DNA of 36,964 nt from Methanosphaera sp. SHI613 (lineage in GTDB: Archaea > Methanobacteriota > Methanobacteria > Methanobacteriales > Methanobacteriaceae), in contig MVJJ01000033.1 of NCBI GenBank assembly GCA_003266145.1, positions 1 to 36,964 of the forward strand, written 5' to 3'. Positions within the stretch are counted from its first letter, which is position 1, and each line of letters opens with the position of its first letter. Positions 1 to 9,042 of this stretch are shown here, piece by piece. A model generated the notes under the pieces. It saw nothing but the letters and a program-made list of their open reading frames with translations. It was not told the DNA's origin and did no database searches. The translations under genes and the position numbers were made by a program.

Positions 1-645
1 ATAATGCTAAAAGACATTATCATTATAGAAAACATTGGAAGCATAGACCTATTTCGTAGACTAATGGAATTTATGATATGTAACATAGGTAATTTATTCA
101 GCGCCAACTCAATATCCAAGTATCTTAAATCAGAAAAGAAAATTAATAATAACAAGAATAAAAACAAAAAAACATCCCCCAACACAATACTTGATTATAT
201 AAGCTACGCTTCAAATGCATTTCTATTATATCAAGTTAAACGTGAAGATTTAAAGGGAAAAACAATACTAAAAACACTAGAAAAATATTATGTTGTAGAC
301 CAAGGTTTTTACTATTTGTTCAATGATGAAAACAAACGAGACACAGGCTTTTTAATAGAGAACATAGTATACCTGGAATTAATAAAAAGAAGATATAATA
401 TAACAATAGGAAAAATCAACAACTTGGAGGTAGATTTTATCTGTAAACGACCCGGAAAAACATTTTATGTGCAAGTATCAGAGAGTGTAAATGACCCTAT
501 AACAAGAAAACGAGAATTTACATCACTAGAAAAAATAAAAGACAACCATCCAAAATATTTAATCACAACAGACCAAATCAATTACTCACAAAACGGAATA
601 ATACACATGAATATTCTTGAATTTCTAAAAAAAGAAAACCTATAA
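1..645 (+). CDS. DUF4143-type archaeal ATPase, C-terminal part (gene cut by window edge)
   Basis: The reading frame is open to the left edge, so the first ATG at base 4 is probably internal. The visible 213 residues match the C-terminal half of the AAA-type ATPases with a DUF4143 domain that are common in methanogens. A winged-helix-like stretch (IGNLFSANSISKYLKS, about residues 28-43) is followed by the family-typical LKTLEKYYVVDQGFYYLF and then by a PD-(D/E)xK nuclease-like fold (LIENIVYLELIKRRY, EVDFICKRPGKTFYVQVS). The P-loop half must lie outside the window. A Lys/Asn-rich insertion near residues 45-58 looks like low-complexity drift. Cellular role is unknown; these proteins are often accessory and multi-copy. 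The gene faces the DUF4013 gene, so their ends converge. Confidence 0.75.
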   Translation: MMLKDIIIIENIGSIDLFRRLMEFMICNIGNLFSANSISKYLKSEKKINNNKNKNKKTSPNTILDYISYASNAFLLYQVKREDLKGKTILKTLEKYYVVDQGFYYLFNDENKRDTGFLIENIVYLELIKRRYNITIGKINNLEVDFICKRPGKTFYVQVSESVNDPITRKREFTSLEKIKDNHPKYLITTDQINYSQNGIIHMNILEFLKKENL

Positions 646-846
646 CTTCAAGATTTAAATCACTTTACTATTATAAAATGGATGATTTAATCATTCTCCA
701 CCATAATATTTTTCTAAAGAAAATCAAATGTTAATCTATTAAACATTTTTTAGGAGCCCAAATTATTTGTATTTAATTAAGTTAAATTCTATTTCTCAAC
801 ATATTTTAACTATTTTTGGAACATATCCTACTATACCATTTAAATT

Positions 847-857
847 AAAAAAAAAAA
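847..857 (-). terminator. oligo-T terminator of the DUF4013 gene
   Basis: An uninterrupted run of 11 A on the plus strand (T on the transcribed strand) lies 30 bases past the stop codon. Archaeal transcription commonly ends at such T-runs without a stem. Confidence 0.5.
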
Positions 858-887
858 TAGTTAAGAGAATAACTTAATAATAAATTA

Positions 888-1700
888 CTATTCATCTATT
901 TGATTATTAATGTTATTTTCTATTGATTTTAAATGATCATCTTGTGGTGTTGATGTTTTAGGATATTTTAGCACTAAATTAAATTCATTTTCATTAAATT
1001 CATTTTTGTTTTCCATTACATACTCCCTGTACAGGTATGTGGAAGCTAATATGAAATAGAATAAAAATGCTGTGGAAATTATACTATTACCAATAATTGA
1101 ACCTATTATAGGAATTAAAGATAAGAATCCTATCAATAATCCCATAACTACTAATAATATTAAATTAATTATCATAAAAAGTATGAAATTACCAATTCCC
1201 ACTGACTTCAATATACTTGGAAGTTTAATTATTCCATCAACAAATGAATCAGTATTAATGTCATGTGCTAGTACAAATCCACTTAAACTAAATAATATTG
1301 ACATTATTATTGCTGCAATTAACATTATAATTATAAATGTCAAATTACTCCCAGAGGAATATCCCATTGCTATCATAACAAAATATACTGCAAAGATTAA
1401 TACGAAAATTATTAACATTCTTATGAATGATTTAATACCATCAACAATTAAATCTGCATTATATAAGTTAAAGTCTCCTTTTAATAATCCTTCATTTCCA
1501 TTTAGAACATGCTGTATTATTCTAGTTACTACACCTAACTCCAATATTGATATTATTATTGCTATAACAGTTGAAATTACAGATAAGTCAAAGAGATTAA
1601 ATATATAATAAATTATAAATGGTAATGCTAAAATTAACCAGGATTTATCTATTTTGACTGCATCATTAAATGCGTCACTTATATATTTGCTAGCATTCAT
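888..1700 (-). CDS. DUF4013 family integral membrane protein
   Basis: A 270-residue hydrophobic protein with about six predicted membrane segments. It begins MNASKYISDAFNDAVK, the typical opening of DUF4013 proteins of Methanobacteriales, followed by a first segment around ILALPFIIYYIFNLF. The frame is open to an upstream ATG at 1718, but GGGAGATGTGA lies just before the ATG at 1700 and serves as its ribosome binding site, so I chose 1700. The C-terminal 50 residues are polar and Asn-rich, probably cytoplasmic. No catalytic motif is visible and the family has no established function. The gene stands alone, with its own TATA box upstream and a T-run downstream. Confidence 0.8.
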   Translation of the reverse strand: MNASKYISDAFNDAVKIDKSWLILALPFIIYYIFNLFDLSVISTVIAIIISILELGVVTRIIQHVLNGNEGLLKGDFNLYNADLIVDGIKSFIRMLIIFVLIFAVYFVMIAMGYSSGSNLTFIIIMLIAAIIMSILFSLSGFVLAHDINTDSFVDGIIKLPSILKSVGIGNFILFMIINLILLVVMGLLIGFLSLIPIIGSIIGNSIISTAFLFYFILASTYLYREYVMENKNEFNENEFNLVLKYPKTSTPQDDHLKSIENNINNQIDE

Positions 1701-1737
1701 TTTTTTCACATCTCCCATTATGCTTTAAAATTTACTT

Positions 1738-1759
1738 TTTATATAACTATTTATATAAT
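1738..1759 (-). promoter_or_regulatory. TATA box region of the DUF4013 gene
   Basis: Two adjacent TATA-like elements read on the minus strand, ATTATATAAAT (1759-1749) and GTTATATAAA (1747-1738). Either would place transcription start between about 1717 and 1730, leaving a short leader that contains the GGGAG site used for the ATG at 1700. Confidence 0.4.
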
Positions 1760-1956
1760 TTTTCATATTTTTATAATAGATTATGAGTTTTTAATCAATC
1801 ATGTTAATATAAATATAATTAGTTGATAATTATCATACTACTTTTTAAAAACAGATTTTATATATAATTTTTTTGATAACATGAATATTAATCTTTTATA
1901 ATTAGCATAATCATAGATTTCAAATTAAATTAACATATTAAAACATGATTCGAAAG

Positions 1957-1971
1957 AAAATAAAAAAAAAA
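1957..1971 (-). terminator. oligo-T terminator of the adhesin-like gene
   Basis: A run of 10 T on the minus strand begins 24 bases after the adhesin stop codon and continues into a T-rich stretch. Confidence 0.5.
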
Positions 1972-1994
1972 GGATTAATGAAGAAGATAATAAA

Positions 1995-4900
1995 TTAATT
2001 ATCTTCTATTGTTAATGTACTCTCACATGATACTCTTGAGTAATTATTTGATATGAAAACTGCAGTTATCGTATAATTTTTTGCTTTCATATTGCTTGCT
2101 ATGTCATAGTCAATGGTTGCTATTCCATTAACGACATTAGCATATACTACTTTACCGTTTGCATCTTTAACTGTTTTACCATTTACTTTTAAAACTATTT
2201 TACCTTCATTTACAGCTTTTGATGCTGTGGTTACATTAACTGTGATTTTTACATTGCTGCCTGCTTTAGCTGTTGTTGGAGCTAAGGATAGGTTAACTTC
2301 TGCTTCTTTTATTGTAACATCTGAGGTTTGTGCTTTAGCTGATGATATGCCCGTACTTCCTGAGTAAACTGCTGTTATATTATTTGAGTCTTTTAATTGA
2401 CTTTCATCAATAAATACGCTAATGTTAACTTGTCCATCAACTACTTTAGCATAGATTACCTTGCTGTTAGCATCTTTGAGTGTTTTACCATTTAATTTAA
2501 ATGCTACTTTACCTGCATTTATAACTTCACCATTGTTTCCAATTACAGTTGCTGTTATTGTTGTATTTTCACCTTTTGTAATAACTACCGGACTTATGAC
2601 AATTGTCGGGTTTATTGTGCTTGCTTCTACCAATACATTTACCTGAGTCTGACTTTGTTTGTATAATCCATCAGCACTTTCATATACTGCATTTATGACT
2701 GTTGTACCTGCATTGTTGAATGTTATTTCACAGGATGCCTGTCCTGCTGTAACTTCACAAGTTGCTAGTATGTTGTCATTTTCATCAGTTATGGTTACTA
2801 CTCCACCATCTACTGTTACTTGATCTGGTGATGTGACAGCAATTGCTATTGTTGTTGGTATGCCTGTTTTGGTTTCTATATCTTCAATATTTAGTGTTGT
2901 ATCATATCCTTCAACATTAACTTTTACTGTAGTTTGACTTGCATTATATGAATAGCCACTTATTACACTGCCTTCATATACAAATTTTATTTCATATTCT
3001 CCTACTTCTGTTGGGGTATATGAATACATGAATGCTCTTATTTGTCCGTTGAATGATATTTTTCCATCTTCTTTTCCATTTATGTATGCTGTTACTTTAG
3101 GTGTTATTGGTGAGTTGGAGATTGTATCGTTTATTCTAAATATTCCTGAGATGGATTTGCCTATTTTTATATCTTTGAATTGTTGTGTTTCTATGAGTGT
3201 TGGTATGAGTATTGTTGGTTTCATGGTGGTTTCTGCATCTGGATATGTTTTTGAGTCTGTGTATTTTGCCGTGATTGTTATGTCTTTTTTATACCAGTTA
3301 TTGTTAAGATGACATGATGTTTTTACCATGTTATCCTTTACATCTTCACGTGTTATTTCTTCGTCGCCTACATAGAATATCACTGTACCTTCATTGATTT
3401 CATCTTTTCCTGATTCAACATATACTACTAGTGGAAGATCTTCTCCAATTACTGCTTTTGCATCTTCAAATTTTAAGTTTACATTAGCACTTGCTTCTAG
3501 TGTGAATTTGTTTTCTGTTTCTTGTATAATTTCACTACCTAAATAGTATGCTGTACCTATTATTGGTGTATCTTCACCTACAAAGACATATGTAGCCTGT
3601 CCATTTACAAGTTCTATTTTTTCATCATCATATATGGATATTATAACTGTTCCATTAGCCTTTTTGAGTATGTTACCATTTTTATCAAGTAATGAAACTG
3701 TTAGTTCTGATTTTTCACCTATGATGTAGTCTCCAGTTACTGTTATTTGTGCTTCTTGTATAGGATAGTTTACTCCTATGTTTATGTCACTTCCGCTTAT
3801 TGTCACTATTGAATCTGAGGATACTCCCTGTGTTGAGTATAATATGTTTTCTTCTATTGTAATGTTATTGGAATTTTGAATTATTTTATTGGTTGGACCA
3901 TATCCTACTCCTATGAAGTTATCATATACTGTTGAATCTGTAACTTTCTGTAGTATTATACCTGCTGTTGTTGGCTTAATGTAATCAGCAGAGTCACCTG
4001 TTTCATTTGTTTGACCTTCTATGTCAAGGTGATTTGATGTTATGTTAAATGTTGTTCCCATTATAGCTATACCTGATGCAAATACTGCATTGGCTGTAAT
4101 TGTATTGTTTACAATTGTGGTATTGATTACTGCAGGAGTGCTTGATGCAACATTACTGAATACTTCTATTCCATATACCTGATTTGCTCTTAGAATTATA
4201 TTATTGCTGTTGATTGTGTTGTTTTCGAATGTTTCACCACCCCAACTGCTTAAGACAATACCATATGCTACGTAACCATCATCTTCTCCAGCAGTTATAT
4301 TGATTTTGTTTTCAATTATTTTATTGTTTGATGCAGGACTCATCATAAATTGAATACCATCAACATATTTTAATGAGGTTATATTGATTGTGTTGTTTTT
4401 TACTATACTATCATATACACGTCCACCAAAGTTTATACCATAAATGTAATCTGTACCATTACCAATTATAGTATTGTCTTCTATTGTATTATTTGTTATA
4501 TCTGCAAAATCATTCTGGAATGTTAATGCTTCAACTGTTCCAAAATCAGAACTTGTTGTTGCTTTTATACTGAATGAGTTGTTTCTTATAATATTATTGC
4601 TTGAGTAAACTACTACATTGACTATTGGTGCCAAGTTTGGCGTATGCTCATAGTCAACAATCATTGAAGGTCCGGACAGTTCAAATCTGCTGTTAGTTAT
4701 AGTGTTGTTGTCAGCCTTTATAATAACAGAGTGTGCTTTTTCACCATCAGTTACCTGTGTTATTGTAGTGTTGTTAATTTGATTTCCACTAGTATCAAGA
4801 TATATAATGTTTTCTAGGTATTCATCATTTGCAAATATTTCTAAACCATCAAGAACGATATGACCATTATCAGTAGCAATAAATTTAGGATTTACAAGTA

Positions 4901-6401
4901 CTCCATGGTTTTCTTCATAATCCTTAAAGATAACCTTAGCATTGTTTATATAAAACTCTTTATCCAATATTTCACCACTTACTAAAAATGCATCACCTTC
5001 ATTAAAATCAACAATCAATTCACCATCAGAATTAAAGAAATCATAGTAAGTATCCTCGGATAGTATATACTCAACAGCTTTCTTGAAGTCTTTTCTATTG
5101 TCATTATTTTCTATGATACAGTTATCATATTTTGAGTTTACAGCATTATCTCCAGATGAACTTTTAGCTGTTAATCCATTGTCCTTAACAACAGAAGTAT
5201 TTCCCACAATTGAAACTGCATAATTACTGCTAGGGCTGTTTACAATATTATCTATGAAAGATACATTGTTTTGTAGTGAAACTGAATTATTGAATCTGCA
5301 TTTTGTTGCATTTGTATTATTTACAAATGTTACAGCACTTCCTGTTAGGAAAGTGTTATTTACATAGGTTGAATATGGAAATGTTGCAGCACTGGAACAG
5401 TCAAATGTGTTTCCTTCAAAGTAGTTGTTTGAAGCTGTATCAGGAGTGCTACCCCATTGCATAGTAATACCAATACCTTTTGTATGAATGGTATTGTTAA
5501 TAAATTCATTGTGTTTTCCAATTAAACCAATACCATATGATATAGCTGCTGCAGAATCAGTCTTTTCAATTGTGTTGTTAATAAACCTATTGTAGTCATT
5601 TGTCATTTTATCACTTGCAACATTATATGTTGTCAGATATAACAGGTTTCCTACATTACCAACACCCTTGAATGTACAATTTTCAAATGTACAGTACTGT
5701 GCTGCTGCAATTACACCAAGGCTTGTTCCACCATTATTTTCACAATATATGTTACTGTTTGCAAATGTAATGTGATCTGATGCATCACGTATAGAAAACA
5801 TACCAGTTCCTAAACCTAAACTAGTGTTAACTATTGATACATTAACATTATTTATCACTATTGTCGTTGCATTTTCAATAAAAAACTTTGAATTAGTAAC
5901 TTTAAGACCGGTCATATTTGAATAGGATGATTCTTTTTTAAATGTAAATATGCTTACATTGTTAAATTCACCATCTTTTGTTGTTGAAATTATATTGACT
6001 GGCTTGTTAATGTTTATTCCACTTTTATCTGATATTTTACCTTGGATATCAAGGATATCACCATTTTCTACATTGTCTGTTAGATATCCTTTTTCATCGA
6101 AGTAAGTTGTATATGAATCTTCATTTACTTCATGAATGTTACCTGTAAAATCATCACCTATTACACCAGTGTATGGATCATAGGATTTTTTAATGTTTTT
6201 ATTAATTACTTTATTATCTTCTTTAACTGACTCGATATCATTAGCAAAAGCATTATCATCTGCTTGTGATAACTGTGTATTACCAGTTGAATCTGTTATG
6301 TTATCACTAGCACTTACTGCTGTTGCAGATATTAATAATACTGCTAGAGCCAATAAGAAGAGTGTAATCTTCTTGTTATACATAATCTTTTTTAACTCCA
6401 T
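1995..6401 (-). CDS. adhesin-like protein: signal peptide, beta-helix, Ig-like repeats (1468 aa)
   Basis: A giant secreted surface protein. A signal peptide occupies about residues 1-32: Lys-rich start, hydrophobic core LFLLALAVLLISATA, probable cleavage after AVSA. Residues about 95-880 form a right-handed parallel beta-helix, seen as dozens of short turns with NNTI/NNTF ladders typical of adhesin-like proteins of Methanosphaera and Methanobrevibacter. Residues about 885-1468 are several Ig-like (Big-type) domains; the last two are close copies about 103 residues apart (motifs LNGKTLKDANSKVIYAKVV and VNGKTVKDANGKVVYANVV). Many N-x-S/T sites are present. No C-terminal membrane anchor or cell-wall-binding domain is visible. 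The start is uncertain: ATG at 6383 has GGAG 12 bases upstream, inside the longer 6401 form. It probably mediates cell-surface or host contact, by family inference. Confidence 0.85.
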   Translation of the reverse strand: MELKKIMYNKKITLFLLALAVLLISATAVSASDNITDSTGNTQLSQADDNAFANDIESVKEDNKVINKNIKKSYDPYTGVIGDDFTGNIHEVNEDSYTTYFDEKGYLTDNVENGDILDIQGKISDKSGININKPVNIISTTKDGEFNNVSIFTFKKESSYSNMTGLKVTNSKFFIENATTIVINNVNVSIVNTSLGLGTGMFSIRDASDHITFANSNIYCENNGGTSLGVIAAAQYCTFENCTFKGVGNVGNLLYLTTYNVASDKMTNDYNRFINNTIEKTDSAAAISYGIGLIGKHNEFINNTIHTKGIGITMQWGSTPDTASNNYFEGNTFDCSSAATFPYSTYVNNTFLTGSAVTFVNNTNATKCRFNNSVSLQNNVSFIDNIVNSPSSNYAVSIVGNTSVVKDNGLTAKSSSGDNAVNSKYDNCIIENNDNRKDFKKAVEYILSEDTYYDFFNSDGELIVDFNEGDAFLVSGEILDKEFYINNAKVIFKDYEENHGVLVNPKFIATDNGHIVLDGLEIFANDEYLENIIYLDTSGNQINNTTITQVTDGEKAHSVIIKADNNTITNSRFELSGPSMIVDYEHTPNLAPIVNVVVYSSNNIIRNNSFSIKATTSSDFGTVEALTFQNDFADITNNTIEDNTIIGNGTDYIYGINFGGRVYDSIVKNNTINITSLKYVDGIQFMMSPASNNKIIENKINITAGEDDGYVAYGIVLSSWGGETFENNTINSNNIILRANQVYGIEVFSNVASSTPAVINTTIVNNTITANAVFASGIAIMGTTFNITSNHLDIEGQTNETGDSADYIKPTTAGIILQKVTDSTVYDNFIGVGYGPTNKIIQNSNNITIEENILYSTQGVSSDSIVTISGSDINIGVNYPIQEAQITVTGDYIIGEKSELTVSLLDKNGNILKKANGTVIISIYDDEKIELVNGQATYVFVGEDTPIIGTAYYLGSEIIQETENKFTLEASANVNLKFEDAKAVIGEDLPLVVYVESGKDEINEGTVIFYVGDEEITREDVKDNMVKTSCHLNNNWYKKDITITAKYTDSKTYPDAETTMKPTILIPTLIETQQFKDIKIGKSISGIFRINDTISNSPITPKVTAYINGKEDGKISFNGQIRAFMYSYTPTEVGEYEIKFVYEGSVISGYSYNASQTTVKVNVEGYDTTLNIEDIETKTGIPTTIAIAVTSPDQVTVDGGVVTITDENDNILATCEVTAGQASCEITFNNAGTTVINAVYESADGLYKQSQTQVNVLVEASTINPTIVISPVVITKGENTTITATVIGNNGEVINAGKVAFKLNGKTLKDANSKVIYAKVVDGQVNISVFIDESQLKDSNNITAVYSGSTGISSAKAQTSDVTIKEAEVNLSLAPTTAKAGSNVKITVNVTTASKAVNEGKIVLKVNGKTVKDANGKVVYANVVNGIATIDYDIASNMKAKNYTITAVFISNNYSRVSCESTLTIEDN
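2141..2514 (-). repeat. tandem Ig-like domain repeat in the adhesin-like gene
   Basis: Two copies of one domain sequence in the same frame, with cores near 2514-2434 and 2203-2130, about 310 bases apart. They share NGKT(L/V)KDAN(S/G)KV(I/V)YA(K/N)VV. This is a likely site of copy-number variation between strains. Confidence 0.6.
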
Positions 6402-6448
6402 AATTAATTATCCAAATAAATTTATTTTATTAAAATATATTTGAATGA

Positions 6449-6458
6449 TTATATATTT
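6449..6458 (-). promoter_or_regulatory. TATA box of the adhesin-like gene
   Basis: AAATATATAA on the minus strand, 48-57 bases upstream of the ATG at 6401. This predicts a transcription start near 6425 and a leader of roughly 25-45 bases, depending on the start codon. Confidence 0.45.
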
Positions 6459-6545
6459 ATCAAAAATTATAATTAAATTTTACATTCCAGTTACTTTAGT
6501 TGATTTTACAGTGAATTCTTGTTTTTGATAAAATTCTAATATAGA

Positions 6546-6599
6546 TAATGATAATAATTAATGAATAAGTGAAGTTATTTAAAGAAATTATTATCATTA
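6546..6599. repeat. 14-bp perfect inverted repeat, 26-base loop
   Basis: TAATGATAATAATT at 6546-6559 is the exact reverse complement of AATTATTATCATTA at 6586-6599. The bases just outside and just inside the arms do not pair. It sits upstream of the adhesin promoter and between two divergent genes, so it could be a paired operator or a weak AT-rich hairpin. Confidence 0.6.
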
Positions 6600-6872
6600 G
6601 TAAAATTATTATATTTCATCTTTGCATTATTGTCTGAGAGATCTATTAATATCTTAACAGAAAATGAGGACATGTAATGTCTATAATTATTAAACTTTAG
6701 AATAATAATAAAACTTGGTTCACCTAAAGAATCAATAATTATCTTTTTTTAAAATATTTTTTAGAAATATATATTATCGCTTAAATTCCTACAATTATTT
6801 AAGAATAATAATAATAAATAATCAATATACTATAATTATATAATATCCAATTAAACTATATGAGGTTAAATC

Positions 6873-7913
6873 ATGAAATATGTTGATTTAGGAAAAAGCG
6901 ATTTGAAAGTTAGTAAAGTATGTATGGGATGTATGGGTTTTGGAAATACCGAAAATGGTATGCACTCCTGGACATTGAATGAAGAGGAGTCAAGTAAAAT
7001 AATAAAATATGGAATTGACAAGGGCATCAATTTCTTTGATACAGCTATAGGTTATCAGAATGGTACTAGTGAACAATATCTGGGAAGAACTATTAAAGAA
7101 TATACAGACCGTGAAGATATGGTTGTAGCAACAAAGTTTTTACCAAGATCACAGGATGATATTAAAAATAACATCTCTGGACAGGAACATATAAAACAGA
7201 TGGCAAATAAAAGCTTAGAAAATCTGGGCTTGGATTATATTGACTTGTACATCTATCACATGTGGGATTTTAATACACCTATACATGATATACTGGATGG
7301 ATTGAACCAGTTAATTGATGATGGATTGGTAAAGTATATAGGAATATCAAATTGTTTTGCATGGCAGTTAGCAAAGTCCAATGCAATTGCTAGAGAAAAT
7401 GGATTTAAAGAATTTGTATCCGTACAGGGTCACTACAATTTAATATTCCGTGAAGAAGAAAGAGAGATGATTCCATATTGTCTGGAAGATAACATTGCAA
7501 CAACCCCATACAGCTCACTTGCATCAGGCAGACTATCAAGACTAAGTGATGCCGATTCAAAAAGATTAAAAGAAGATGCATATGCAAAAACAAAATATGA
7601 TAAAACACAAAAAGAAGATAGTCAGATAATAAACAGAGTAGCAGAAATAGCACAAAACCTGGATGTATCCATGACTGAAGTATCACTTGCATGGCTAGAG
7701 ACTAAAGTAACCTCCCCTATAGTAGGTGCTACAAAGATGCATCATGTTGACGGTGCAGTATGTAGTGTTGAATTAAATCTCTCAAAGGATGACATAGCAT
7801 ATCTTGAGGAGCTATACATACCCCATGAATTAGTTGGTGTAATGGCAGATAATAAAAATACATTGAATGATAACAGCAAAATATGGATGAAACATACAAA
7901 AGACAAACTATAA
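6873..7913 (+). CDS. aldo/keto reductase, YajO-like
   Basis: A 346-residue NAD(P)H-dependent aldo/keto reductase with a TIM-barrel fold. The catalytic tetrad is visible as Asp56 (FFDTA), Tyr61, Lys88 (VATKF) and His129 (YIYHMWD). Late motifs GHYNLIFREEEREM and SPIVGATK fit the YajO / YhdN-type branch, and similarity to E. coli YajO runs through most of the protein, including the HxWTLxEEES region near residue 31. A GAGGT site 6 bases before the ATG supports the start. It stands alone, divergent from the adhesin gene and convergent with L14e. The physiological substrate cannot be read from sequence; reduction of a small aldehyde or ketone in the cytoplasm is the family expectation. Confidence 0.9.
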   Translation: MKYVDLGKSDLKVSKVCMGCMGFGNTENGMHSWTLNEEESSKIIKYGIDKGINFFDTAIGYQNGTSEQYLGRTIKEYTDREDMVVATKFLPRSQDDIKNNISGQEHIKQMANKSLENLGLDYIDLYIYHMWDFNTPIHDILDGLNQLIDDGLVKYIGISNCFAWQLAKSNAIARENGFKEFVSVQGHYNLIFREEEREMIPYCLEDNIATTPYSSLASGRLSRLSDADSKRLKEDAYAKTKYDKTQKEDSQIINRVAEIAQNLDVSMTEVSLAWLETKVTSPIVGATKMHHVDGAVCSVELNLSKDDIAYLEELYIPHELVGVMADNKNTLNDNSKIWMKHTKDKL

Positions 7914-7944
7914 CATGGAAAATGTTTAAGAACTCCTCCACTAC

Positions 7945-7965
7945 TTTTTTTAAAATTATTTTTTT
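7945..7965 (+). terminator. T-run terminator of the aldo/keto reductase gene
   Basis: Two runs of seven T (7945-7951 and 7959-7965), starting 31 bases after the stop codon. Confidence 0.5.
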
Positions 7966-8226
7966 AATCAAAACCAACTTAGAAAAATCAAATAATTTTA
8001 CTATTATAATTATAACAATAACCTTCAATTAAATGCTATCTTATCACTACAATTATAAATATATTAAAATGTAAATAGATTTAAATAAGTTTAGTAATAT
8101 AATTATTAAAAAAAGTTTTGATAATCCTATATGGGGGAATATGAAAAATGATATTTTTATAATTTTTACATAAATATTTCAAAAAAAATAATCTCCTAAA
8201 CAATGCATAGATAAAAATAGATTCTC

Positions 8227-8259
8227 AAAAAAGTAAAAAAAAAGTAAAGGTTTAAAAAA
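8227..8259 (-). terminator. terminator of the ribosomal protein superoperon
   Basis: On the minus strand three T-runs of 6, 9 and 6 bases follow the L14e stop codon after about 27 bases. This is the first strong oligo-T tract after the 31-gene block, so it is probably the transcript end. Confidence 0.55.
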
Positions 8260-8286
8260 TAAGTAAGTGATAAAAGATCTTTAGAC

Positions 8287-8508
8287 TTATAAGTTAGCTA
8301 AAGCATCTTTAACTGCTTCAATATCATCAGATACTTCAACAGTTGCATCCACTGGTTCTAAGTGTTTGATGTTACATCTTTTGTTTTTAACTTCATTTCC
8401 TACGATTTCAACGAAGTTTTCATCAATAACATCTACAATAACACATTTTTTCCCAGATTCTCTTCCTGCGATTTTAACACATACTCTTCCTTTTTCTATT
8501 GCTGGCAT
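8287..8508 (-). CDS. rpl14e: 50S ribosomal protein L14e
   Basis: A small KOW/SH3-type ribosomal protein of 73 residues beginning MPAIEKGRVCVKIAGRESGKKCVIVDV, the family signature. The frame can be extended upstream to a GTG at 8517, but that codon lies inside GGTGAG, the ribosome binding site for the ATG at 8508, so 8508 is the start. The binding site overlaps the cmk stop codon, showing tight translational linkage. It is the last gene of the block. In many archaea cbf5/truB follows L14e; here a terminator follows. Confidence 0.93.
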   Translation of the reverse strand: MPAIEKGRVCVKIAGRESGKKCVIVDVIDENFVEIVGNEVKNKRCNIKHLEPVDATVEVSDDIEAVKDALANL

Positions 8509-8517
8509 ATTTCTCAC

Positions 8518-9042
8518 CTATTTATTTTTTTCTTTAATACAATTAATTATAATATTAACAGTAGCTTCAGAATCAAAAGTATCAGTATTGATAATTATAT
8601 CATATAATGATAAATCATCAATATCAATACTATGAATTTCTTTATATCTTTTTCTTTCGCTATCTGTTCTTTCTTTAATCTCACGATTTACTGTATCCAG
8701 GCTTTTGCCTTCTCTGTAACTTATTCGTTCTGCACGTATGTTATCCGGAGCCATCAGCCATATACGATAATCAGCATCAACAAAGTGTGCTGATATTCGT
8801 CCTTCAACAATTAAATCATCAGCTTCGGCAGCCATTTCAGCTTGCCTTTTATCAAGGGCCTTATCAATATCATCATTACCTTCAGCAAACTCGCTGAATT
8901 CAAGTAAATCCATATTATATTCAACAGCCATTTTCCTAAATACATCTCCCGCAGAAATGTAGGGAATATCTAATTTTTCAGATAAGTTCATAGCCGCTGT
9001 AGATGTTCCTGTTCCTGCGAGTCCACCTATAGTAATAATCAT
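8518..9042 (-). CDS. cmk: cytidylate kinase
   Basis: An archaeal CMP kinase of 174 residues that phosphorylates CMP/dCMP with ATP in the cytoplasm. The P-loop GGLAGTGTSTAA is at residues 6-17. The segment around residues 80-94 (IVEGRISAHFVDADYRIWL) is the Cmk hallmark between the CMP-binding and lid parts, and an Arg-rich stretch (RTDSERKRYKE) follows in the lid. Its ATG overlaps the L34e stop by four bases (ATGA), indicating coupled translation. A kinase between ribosomal genes is the normal archaeal arrangement. Confidence 0.93.
   Translation of the reverse strand: MIITIGGLAGTGTSTAAMNLSEKLDIPYISAGDVFRKMAVEYNMDLLEFSEFAEGNDDIDKALDKRQAEMAAEADDLIVEGRISAHFVDADYRIWLMAPDNIRAERISYREGKSLDTVNREIKERTDSERKRYKEIHSIDIDDLSLYDIIINTDTFDSEATVNIIINCIKEKNK

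Larger units (their letters stand above)
6402..6872. other. divergent intergenic region between adhesin-like gene and aldo/keto reductase
   Basis: A 471-base, very AT-rich spacer between divergently transcribed genes. It holds a TATA box for the adhesin-like gene (6449-6458), a long perfect inverted repeat (6546-6599), and AT-rich TATA-like sequence around 6824-6844 that may serve the reductase. I see no convincing small gene in it. Confidence 0.6.
7914..8286. other. convergent intergenic region after the aldo/keto reductase and L14e
   Basis: A 373-base AT-rich spacer between convergent genes. It carries T-runs for both strands (7945-7965 plus; 8227-8259 minus). A GGGGGAAT followed by an ATG at 8141 opens a frame of only 10 codons. 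I see no structured RNA or credible gene. Confidence 0.6.

Noticed and set aside
1072..1608. 178-codon plus-strand open frame inside the DUF4013 gene
   Set aside because: It is the antisense shadow of a clear membrane protein gene; no ribosome binding site or family features.
1824..1835. Palindrome TGATAATTATCA upstream of the DUF4013 gene
   Set aside because: Pure AT-type palindromes are expected in spacers of this composition and it is not placed against a TATA box; it also differs from ATGATTAATCAT.
8141..8173. GGGGGAAT followed by a 10-codon frame in the convergent gap after L14e
   Set aside because: Too short, all A/T-rich codons, no clear promoter spacing; likely chance.
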